DNA of 64,000 nt from Acholoe squamosa (Eukaryota > Annelida > Polychaeta > Phyllodocida > Polynoidae): the NCBI GenBank assembly GCA_949317995.1, contig OX439036.1, positions 2,659,207 to 2,723,206 on the forward strand, read 5' to 3'. Shown here one piece after another: positions 1 through 7,895 of the stretch; positions within the stretch are counted from its first letter, which is position 1; the number at the start of each line of letters is the position of its first letter. The notes under the pieces are model-generated. The model saw only the letters and a list, made by a program, of their open reading frames with translations. It ran no database searches and had not been told where the DNA came from. Position numbers and translations under genes: made by a program.

Positions 1-729
1 ATAATATTATGTGGTATAATAATTAAATAGACAGTTCCGTTTCACATAACTGTCTCTTCTTCAAGTAATTCGTATAATATTTCAACATCCTAATCGTTAT
101 ATGTAACTAAATTTCACTATCGAATATATATATATATGACATCTGGTTCACAATTTATTTAGTGTTAATGTTATACCTATGGTTGTACCTCTATTACTAA
201 AGGTTTAGACATGTAGAAATGTTATCCTAGTAATATTATATGTATAACACCCTCCTAAATGTCTGGGGGAGTGGTGTAGAGGTACACTTTACTAAACCAT
301 AGGAGTTGGGTACCGTCTGACGTGGCGGGTGAGTCGAGTCGTCGGACGTTCCTCAGGTTCCGGATAGGTGGCAGCACCGATCCGGGTCTGTGGGGACATC
401 TGACGACGAACACCTGGGTCCGTATATAAAGCCCAGGGCTCAGCCGCTACGTCAGAGGCCCTTCTGGCCTCCACACTATGTAAACCACTGTCTTTTAATA
501 TTAGCTGCCTCTTTGATATCATTCGGCAGCCGTGAGTGTGCATTAAGTAATAAACCTAACCGTTGGCATACACTTGGAATACTGTCTTACTCTTTCTTTC
601 CGAACCGTAAGACCCGAACCCCCCAGGTCCGTAAGGTCACAAACCCTTACACTATTATGGCCTATGCAGGGCTAGAAATGGCCATGGCATTGCAACTGGG
701 TCTAGCTTTAGAAAAGGTGGAGTCCTGAA
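1..729. other. AT-rich intergenic sequence, no gene recognised
   Basis: Mostly AT-rich, with a short TA run near 125-140. From about 260 to 700 the base composition becomes more balanced, and an open frame of 112 codons occurs on the plus strand (390-728). It has no recognisable domain and no codon pattern that persuades me, so I do not call it a gene. I see no RNA gene here. Confidence 0.5.
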
Positions 730-1000
730 CCTGATGGGTCATCATGATGCATGAATGTAGCCATGGAAAGTAACTTCCCAGCGCTATATTCACACATCAT
801 GTCAACCCTACAGGGTTGATATAGTGCTGGAGTATATGTATCGACCGTGTAGGGTCAGCATGATTTTCGATTGAAGTGCTGGTGACAAGGCCCCAAGGAT
901 CAAAATGGTGCATAAATGCAATTCTATAAGTAGTACTGGCAGCGTACTGACAAGGGACATAACAATGTCCAGCCCTCAAAGCACTACTACCTGTTTTATT
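730..1000. repeat. Copy of dispersed CATGATGC/TTAA repeat family
   Basis: Contains the marker phrases of a short repeat seen more than fifteen times in the window: 'catcatgatgcatgaatg', 'catgtcaaccctacaggg' followed by its inverted partner, 'gaagtgctggtgacaag' and 'ggtgcataaatgcaat'. The phrases are partly self-complementary, which suggests a decayed foldback/MITE-like element. The boundaries are approximate. Confidence 0.5.
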
Positions 1001-1904
1001 TCACACCAAGAGACAATGGAAGCCAGGCATGTAAGGTAGATTATAATGGAAAGAGGATGTTAAGCCACTAGTATAGAGGATGTTAACAAGTTACGGGCCA
1101 CACCAATAAAGTGCTCAGAAATTATGCAATAATGAAGTAATCAGAAGTGTGCTCATCAGCCCAGATGCACCAATGAAGTATGATAACATTGCAGGTACTC
1201 TGTGTAGTAATCTTCCCAACCAAATGGGGAGCATAATCCCTAGATGTGAGAGAGTTATTCCCTCGAATGTCTCCCGGGCGAGACTGATGCCCAAGTGCAG
1301 TGATAGTGTGTCTAATTGCCTTCTATAGGTTCAGCATACTGCATCTTAGATGCAGCACTGATGAGCTAGGTACCAGGGCTCGTTTAATCTTAATGAATCA
1401 GGACAGGTAACAGCCAATGGGCATTAAAGACATGTGGGCCCATGAATGGATTAAAGGGACAAAGGTAGAATTTGTGGAAAGCAAAAAAAAGAGAGGTGGA
1501 GAGAGAAAAACAAGATGGCAGTTGTCAAAGTGTAAAATGAGTAGTCATGGTATACCTTAGGACTGGTTCAGAGAGTGTTTGATTGTGTGTGGGGGGTGGT
1601 GGGGTCATGGTCAGGGGGGAGGAGGAGTGTTACAGCATCCTTCTTAGATTTCGTCCAATTTCTTCTGAGTTATTGATAATATGCTCTAAATTTACATTGG
1701 CAACAAGGCCCTTCTCAACCATAGTTTGAACCCGATTACACTTTGGTTCAATAGCGCTAGCAGGGTAATAGAAATCTCATATTACTTTACATTTTAAAAG
1801 AGAATTTTATGGCAGATATTTTGTGTTATATCTGCTGTAAACAACAATTCCAATATCAGATTTTAGTCTGTACAAATTTTTTTTTCACCTTGACTGAACT
1901 ATAG
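1001..1904. other. Intergenic, nothing recognised
   Basis: No coding region or RNA gene is visible. A short fragment of the dispersed repeat ('agatgcaccaatgaagt') lies near 1160-1185, and a G-rich stretch lies near 1590-1625. Confidence 0.4.
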
Positions 1905-2100
1905 TTCAGGTGGCAGTATGGTGGTGGTGCATGACAGGCACCCGGGTATTTAACTCACCTCGGCTATATTCATGCATTATGCCAACGTTATGCGGCTGAT
2001 CCATTCCTGAATGAAGTGTTGGTACATAGAATTGATGCTACTGCATTAGCCCATCATGCAGATGCACTAATGCATTAGCAGCTTTAAAAGGTTTAGTATC
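1905..2100. repeat. Copy of dispersed CATGATGC/TTAA repeat family
   Basis: Shows the family phrases 'taactcacctcggctatatt', 'catgcattatgccaac', 'tgaatgaagtgttggt' and 'gatgcactaatgcattagca', and ends in a degenerate 'ctttaaaaggttta'. The copy is diverged and its edges are approximate. Confidence 0.55.
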
Positions 2101-3271
2101 TGGAGTCCCTGGGGACAGCTTAATCTGCTAACCCCCTCCCACAAACACAGGTAAATGTACGAGGTAACAAATCACTATTTACCCCTCCCCTACTTTCCAT
2201 TCAACATCTCCAACAACTTAAGTCATCAGTGGAAATTCTCATTCCCACCCACACCCTTGTGACAGTAGTTAATCATTTTTTCAACCTATTTAAAGTGAAG
2301 ACTTCTACGTCATAAAACAGTGTTAAAATGAAATGCAGTGTCACCTCAGCATGATATAGCCTGTAGGGCAAAGTTCATAGAGCAGTTTATCTAAAGGGCA
2401 TTTTCTAATAGGCTCTTCATTGGTGCATTATATCGATCAATGGACATTATGCACTTCCCATAACAACTATTTTATTTAGTTTTGGTCCATATGAATGATT
2501 TGTGAATCCTTGTCTAAATGTTCTCTCAGATTTCAAGACACTAAATGTGCTACTAAGTTGTGATAGGAAGCAACTGAAATAATCAAATCCTCTAGCAGCT
2601 GTCTCAGGTTTCTCACCTGCCATAAACTAGTGACAATATTGTTTTAGATGAAACATCTCCCGGAAGGTTCTTTAGCTTTAAAGACTGGGAACTGCCATAA
2701 CTTTGTAACAAGTGCCAAATAGTCATGGTTTTAAAACCAGTGGCTGCCAATGTGTCACGAGTCGACCAACAATATTTAAGTCTATGCATTATTACAAGAG
2801 GCTATTGTATCATGATTGGGAAAGCTCAATTTTGGCAATGTACATTTGAATTTTTTGTAAGTTTTTATATAAATTACACATTATTTGAAATATTCCTGTA
2901 GTTTATCACAATGTCATCATGCCATTGCCAGCTTCTATACATCATTTATATCATGGTTCTTGAACATCTTCATTATAATTACATATATTTAGAATCTTCA
3001 ATTAATGACCAAAGAAAAGAAAACAGGAATATATAGTGATACAGCTGCCATAAGGTTTAACAATATTGAATACCATTATTGAGGATATTTCATGATCATA
3101 CTGCTAGAAAAGTGGATACCCTAGGAGCTGATGCTTCTTCACCTTAGCCACAGGCATTGTGGAATCATGCCAATTAAAAACAAAAGGGCTGTGGTCAAGC
3201 ACCACCAGCTGAACAAAAGATTTGACACCTTCAGCCACAAAGTATTGCAGCTTCATTATTATTGAAATGTA
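2101..3271. other. Intergenic, nothing recognised
   Basis: AT-rich DNA with stops in all frames. I see no motif, RNA gene or clear repeat apart from short fragments of the dispersed family near 2400-2455. Confidence 0.4.
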
Positions 3272-3489
3272 CCGTAAATCCCAGGTCACAAGCCGGCCCC
3301 GGTCATAAGCCGGGGGGTGAGTTCAGGAAAAAAATAAAAGCCGTTTTTTGGTCAAATTGTTACCATTTCCTCTTTAATCTATAGTAAAAAAAAACGGTCA
3401 TAAGCCGGGGGGGACTTTAGGAAAAATTTAGAAGCCGGTTTGGGCCCAAAATAGAAAAAAAAATCCAGCTTATGACCGGGGATTTACGG
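3272..3489. mobile_element. MITE with CCGTAAATCCC termini and TA target duplication
   Basis: The element begins CCGTAAATCCC and ends GGGGATTTACGG, a terminal inverted repeat. It is flanked on both sides by TA, consistent with a Tc1/mariner-type target duplication. The interior repeats the theme 'ggtcataagccgggg' in direct and inverted form, so the single strand could fold back. It has no coding capacity. The superfamily is inferred from the TA duplication only. Confidence 0.75.
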
Positions 3490-3954
3490 TACTTGTTTTA
3501 CTTTAATCATTTAGAGAAGCTTCCATTGTCTGAAATTTAGTGGTGTGTTTATTTTGGACCCATAACTATGCCGCTAGTTTTTGATACAATAGAAATTTCC
3601 CATGGTGTGCCTTAAAGTTAGCATATCCGATGATTGGGTCCTGAAATTGAATCTCTAAAATGTGTCAGGACACATAGCTGATTATCTTTTAACTGCATAC
3701 TTTAATCATGCTTATTTACATATTAAAAGTACACAAAGGCTAGCTGTACATGCTGGGTCTCCTTATCCTAACTTGCCATGCCTATGGATCACATTAAATA
3801 TCCCCTCTCACTTCAATATGAGATTTCCAGAGTGAAGTTTGAAACAAGTTAAAACAAAAATGCTGGAGACACCATAACATTATGAGAAATAAGCATCACC
3901 CTGAGTAACTTACCAGGCCTACATTCAAGCATCATTGGGTCTAGGTGATATTTG
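3490..3954. other. Intergenic, nothing recognised
   Basis: No open frame of note, no RNA gene and no repeat structure visible before the minisatellite begins. Confidence 0.4.
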
Positions 3955-4262
3955 AGTGGTACCAAATAAGTGATATGAACCTACTTGGCAGGCCATAGTG
4001 TCAGTAGTGTACTGAAATGAACCTATTGTGCAGGCAAGTGTGTCAACAGTGTACAGAAATGAACCTTTTGGACAGGCCAGAGTGTGAGTAGTATACAGAA
4101 ATGAACTTATTTGGCAGGCCATAGTGCCAGTAGTATACATAAATTAACCTATTGAGCAGGCCATATAGTGAGTAGTATACAGAAACTGACCTATTTGACA
4201 GGCCATAGGGTTAGTAGTATACAGAGATGGACCTGTTAGGCAGGGTATTCTGTTAGTAGTGT
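3955..4262. repeat. Minisatellite, about 42-bp unit (left part)
   Basis: About seven imperfect tandem units built on 'aaatgaacctatttggcagg' followed by 'ccatagtgccagtagtatac'. The array is interrupted by the tRNA-derived insertion at about 4263-4990 and resumes at about 4991-5075 with the same unit. Confidence 0.8.
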
Positions 4263-4283
4263 AGTGGTCAGTGAAAATGTCTC

Positions 4284-4341
4284 TGGAGACACCGGGATTC
4301 GAACCCGGGTGTCGAGCGCTCTACCACTGAGCTACATCCCC
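4284..4341 (-). pseudogene. tRNA-like SINE head lacking the anticodon arm
   Basis: Read on the minus strand this starts GGGGATGTAGCTCAGTGG and ends in CCCGGTGTCTCCA. The acceptor, D and T arms can be recognised, but about 13 nt covering the anticodon loop are missing compared with the copy at 4767-4837. It cannot be a working tRNA. Confidence 0.65.
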
Positions 4342-4766
4342 TGGCCTGACATACCCTGTCACCAACACGGCCCCACTGACATTTCCACCTTCCAATTACC
4401 CTGGATCGGTATGGTTTACATAGGGGGAGTGACACAACCAAGTGAACAGTCCCTCTGAAGGCTCTGTGCACCCGACGGGGGAACGAACCCCTACACTCCT
4501 CCCAACCAGCTTCAACCGTATCCCGCCAGAACCGGTCCTCCAGTCCAGTCTGAATGGTACCAGTACTGAGTCACACACAGCATTTGGAAACTCCTGTTCC
4601 CAGGTGCTACTGTGGGTGCCACCTGTTTCCAAGTCTCCCCAGCACTAGCAAGTTGAAGCGCTTGTCTATACCATACCGGCCCAGGTACCAAGCTCTCTAA
4701 AGGTCCCCCTTGCGAGGCAGGACCACTCGGTGTCTCCACCACTGTAGTGGTCAGTGAAAATGTCTC

Positions 4767-4837
4767 TGGAGACACCGGGATTCAAACCCAAGTCTCTCGC
4801 TTGCAAGTCGAGCGCTCTACCACTGAGCTACATCCCC
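4767..4837 (-). pseudogene. tRNA-Ala(TGC)-like SINE head
   Basis: A 71-nt tRNA-like fold on the minus strand: acceptor strand GGGGATG pairs with TGTCTCC using wobble pairs, the D arm is GCTC...GAGC, the anticodon loop CTTGCAA implies TGC (alanine), and the T arm is GGGTTTGAATCCC. It is embedded in the duplicated SINE body and has a mismatch at the top of the anticodon stem, so I call it a SINE head and not a tRNA gene. A true tRNA gene cannot be fully excluded. Confidence 0.6.
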
Positions 4838-4990
4838 TGGCCTGACATACCCTGTCACCAACACGGCCCCACTGACATTTCCACCTTCCAATTACCCTGG
4901 ATCGGTATGGTTTACATAGGGGGAGTGACACAACCAAGTGAACAGTCCCTCTGAAGGCTCTGTGCACCCGACGGGGGAACGAACCCCTAC

Positions 4991-5075
4991 AGTAGTATAC
5001 ATAAATGGACCTGTTTGGCAGGCCATTGGGGTCAGTAGCATACAGACATGAACCTATTGGTCAGACCTTTAAATC
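4991..5075. repeat. Minisatellite, about 42-bp unit (right part)
   Basis: About two units continuing the array at 3955-4262: 'agtagtatacataaatgg', 'ggcaggccattggggtcag', 'acatgaacctattggtcag'. The unit phase on both sides shows the SINE-like block interrupted an existing array. Confidence 0.75.
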
Positions 5076-5879
5076 TTAAAACATGCCTCATATTTGAGGA
5101 TGGAATGATTTGGAATGAAGCCAAGTGTCAAGCCCAAGGTATATTCTAGAGCTCCATCCCAAGTGGAAATGTGGTTTATACATGGCAATTTATTGTATCA
5201 TAGGATTATATTAAAATGCTCAAGACTAAGTCCTAAAACTCTTTTTGCATCGAATGTCTCTTTTATGTGGGGTATCAAATTATATGGGAATGACTCTATT
5301 TCCAGGGTCATAGCATCATCTGAGAAGTAGACAATTATCCAAAAATACACAAAAGCCATACTTGGAGTAGTATTTCTGAGTCATACCTTCATTTAGTTTT
5401 TCATACTATTCTTCACTATAAATACCTGACCTATGGGATGCACCCTATGTTCAGGAACATTCTCTACTAAGGTGTATTCATCATAACATATATGCCATGT
5501 GTTATATGCAAGTATTCCTGTCAGTACAAAGTAGCCTGTCTTTGTGAACAAAACCAGAAATAGCTATAAAAAAATACTGCAGCACCAGCAGAATCTACTT
5601 GACTGTCGGCTGAAATGTCTGGCTCTCTAGGTGCAGTACATACGTATACTTAGAATTCTAAGCAGTCAACCAAAATCAAAAGTCGATGTACACCATACAT
5701 ATCCACTGATCTCATCGCCTTTCATTCATTTCTTTCAAGATGTTCATTTTGCTTACCACTAAAAGCAGAGCCATTAAGATTTCTGCTTGAAGCCTGTGAG
5801 GCCTGTCACTGGGGGGCCACTTTGATGGCAGGTCAGATTTCTGTAGTGATCTCAGACGGTAGGACTTTTTGTGTAATAC
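5076..5879. other. Intergenic, nothing recognised
   Basis: No recognisable gene. A 71-codon open frame (5115-5330, plus) has no domain. The 5' end of the LINE that follows cannot be fixed exactly and may begin somewhere in 5780-5930. Confidence 0.4.
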
Positions 5880-6065
5880 CCTTTAAGTCTACCAATATTT
5901 GAGACTTAAAGAAAAATGGCGTGTGGCGAAGGCTAGCTTGGTGGAGGTAGACGGATTTAACGGCTGCAATCAAGTGTATCCTGGCTACAACTATATGGAA
6001 AACTAGTAATATCGGTACATGAATGTACTAAGAAGACGTGGTCTATATATAGAGGAACATTTGAA

Positions 6066-7403
6066 ATGCCAACAAGGAATATGAGAGCTAGAAAAGGTTC
6101 GAGTAGAGACAGCGCCGGTGACAATATGGAGCAATGCAGCGGTGGCGAAGGTGAGCTTACGGGCGTTGACAATGTCTTGATAAAAGCTATGGAGGATATG
6201 AAGAAATCCAATCTTGCCATGGTAGAAAAGTTTAATGAGCTGCAAGCCACCATAGCAGAAAACTCCACCCGTATGAATGAGCATATTACGAAAACGGAGA
6301 AATATATGGTTGACAATGACAGCGAGTTGCAGTCAATGCGGGAGAGGCTTGACACTGCTGAATCAAACATAAACAAAGCGGCTGCCGACAGGAAAAAGTT
6401 GGAATTAAACTACCAAAGGCTTGCATATAGACTCTCACAAAGCGAATACAGGGTAAGGCAGCTAGATGAGGCTCGAAGACGTAAGAATATAATTATTGAA
6501 GGTGTCCCTGAGGACAATCCGGACCCACCACGTAAAATAATACTAGATATCATGAAAGACATAGGTGCTGTCAAAGAAGGAGAGTTCATAGGCATTGACA
6601 GTGCATACAGAGTGGGTAAGAAAAAAGCTGGCAGTGAAAAAAGCAGAAATATTTTCATCAGGTTTAGAAATATTGACCACAAGTTTAACCTATTCTCCAA
6701 TGTCGCCAACATGAAAAATGTGGTTAAATGGAAAAAAGTGTTCATATCAGATGACCTGACATGGGAGCAACAGGAGGAGAGAAAAGATCTGAGATGTCTT
6801 GCTGCCGTGGCCAAGAATCAGGGGATTCCAGCTAAGTTGAAGGGTGGTAAAATGGAAATAGACGATAAGACCTACACCCATAAGGACATTGAGAGGCTAC
6901 CTCAGGGTATTAATCTTGAAGCTGCTAAGGTAGTGGAGGTAAAGGATGGTATTGCCTATCAATCTCATCATGCATTCCTCTCTAACATGTACCCATGCAC
7001 CATTGTCTATGATGATGTTACCTGGAATTGTGCAGAACAATTATTCTGGTACAAAGTTGCAATATATAACAATGACGAGGAACAGGCACAGTTAATAAAA
7101 CTCAGCAGGGATGGCTATGAAGCCAAACGTCTATCACATAGCATCAAGTTCACCAAAAAAGACTCCAACGAGAAGAAATATACGATCATGAGAGAGGTGG
7201 TGGACCTTAAATTTGGCCAAGACAGTATACTTGAGCAGAAACTATGTGGGATTAAAGGCCACATATATGAAGCCACAACAGAGAAGGGATGGGGCTGCAA
7301 TTACACTATTGCACAAGCCAATTTGATCTCCAAGGACTCTGTGAAAGAAAATAAAATGGGAGAAATTCTGATGGAGCTAAGAGACGCCTATATACAGCCT
7401 TAA
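6066..7403 (+). CDS. LINE ORF1 protein: coiled coil, RRM-like core and C-terminal NADAR domain
   Basis: 445 residues starting at ATG 6066. Residues about 35-140 are heptad-rich and charged, a likely coiled coil for oligomerisation. Residues about 139-232 (RRRKNIIIEGVPE ... GIDSAYRVGKKK ... RNIFIRF) resemble the RRM-like core of L1-type ORF1 proteins, which bind element RNA, and 233-290 (QQEERKDLRCLAAVAK) resembles the following C-terminal domain. Residues about 297-441 are a NADAR domain (YbiA-like): SHHAFLSNMYPC, AEQLFWYKVA with Glu324, AKRLS, LKFGQD, EATTEKGWGCN with Glu402 and Trp409, and NKMGEILMELRD. NADAR proteins are N-glycosidases acting on ADP-ribose-type substrates, and some members remove ADP-ribose from guanine. 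A NADAR module here is unexpected. The frame is intact and the module is preserved in the second copy at 44908-45342. Its function in the element is inference. Confidence 0.88.
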   Translation: MPTRNMRARKGSSRDSAGDNMEQCSGGEGELTGVDNVLIKAMEDMKKSNLAMVEKFNELQATIAENSTRMNEHITKTEKYMVDNDSELQSMRERLDTAESNINKAAADRKKLELNYQRLAYRLSQSEYRVRQLDEARRRKNIIIEGVPEDNPDPPRKIILDIMKDIGAVKEGEFIGIDSAYRVGKKKAGSEKSRNIFIRFRNIDHKFNLFSNVANMKNVVKWKKVFISDDLTWEQQEERKDLRCLAAVAKNQGIPAKLKGGKMEIDDKTYTHKDIERLPQGINLEAAKVVEVKDGIAYQSHHAFLSNMYPCTIVYDDVTWNCAEQLFWYKVAIYNNDEEQAQLIKLSRDGYEAKRLSHSIKFTKKDSNEKKYTIMREVVDLKFGQDSILEQKLCGIKGHIYEATTEKGWGCNYTIAQANLISKDSVKENKMGEILMELRDAYIQP

Positions 7404-7895
7404 AATGGGCAGGTAAAACGACACGGTCGGATCAGCTGATAGGGTGTGTGAAGAATAGACCATTTCTATATATAGACTACAGCGTCGCGACCTCTAGAGT
7501 CGCTGTATATATAGCACTATAACGAGCTAAATTTGGACGCGTGTTTGCTGACTACTGTTCAAAGATTGAGTGTCTAAAGGACATTGTGTACCGATAGTAT
7601 GGTTATTATTATTATTACTGTTATTATAATTATTATTAATAGCATTATATCTGTTAGGTTATTGTAATGAACTGATGTGATATAATGAGAAGCCACTTAC
7701 TGTAATGTATTAGATATATGAATATATAAAGCCGTTTATTGGTTTATATCCTAACGGGCTATACCGAGCCCTATAACGACCTCCATATGGAGTTACTGCT
7801 CCATGTAGGTGGCACGAGTTGCCTATACCTACTTAAATTATTTGTGACACTGAATATGTGTCTGGGTTGTGTAATTGCGGGCATTCCTAAACTAA
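7404..7895 (+). other. LINE inter-ORF spacer with a conserved hairpin
   Basis: No coding sequence. Near 7475-7520 a stem-loop is visible: GCGAC, CTCTAGA loop, GTCGC, inside a weaker outer stem. The second copy has related GTCTACGACGCCGCGAGG and GTCTACGGCGTCGCGAGG blocks at 45547-45680, so the GTCGCGA-type block is kept between copies. A 'ggtggcacga' / 'gcctatacctac' phrase precedes ORF2 in both copies (about 7808-7830 and 45915-45940). A short ATT/TTA-rich run lies at 7600-7650. Confidence 0.6.

Larger units (their letters stand above)
4263..4990 (-). mobile_element. tRNA-Ala-derived SINE-like composite insertion
   Basis: Two near-identical segments (about 4262-4496 and 4744-4993) flank a different 250-bp middle part. 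On the minus strand each contains an RNA polymerase III A-box-like GTAGCTCAGTGGTAGAGC and a B-box-like GGGTTCGAATCCC or GGGTTTGAATCCC, joined to a non-tRNA body. This head-plus-body structure is that of a tRNA-derived SINE. The insertion splits a minisatellite whose units continue on both sides. The duplicated segment with different sequence between could be two nested insertions or an internal duplication. Confidence 0.7.

Noticed and set aside
390-728. 112-codon open frame on the plus strand
   Set aside because: No domain, no splice or promoter context and no homology that I recognise; kept only as an unannotated frame.
4264-4954. Short open frames repeated in the SINE-like block
   Set aside because: They arise from the duplicated tRNA-derived sequence.
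6410-7300. Minus-strand open frames inside LINE ORF1
   Set aside because: Antisense of a coding ORF with AT-biased third positions; no recognisable protein.
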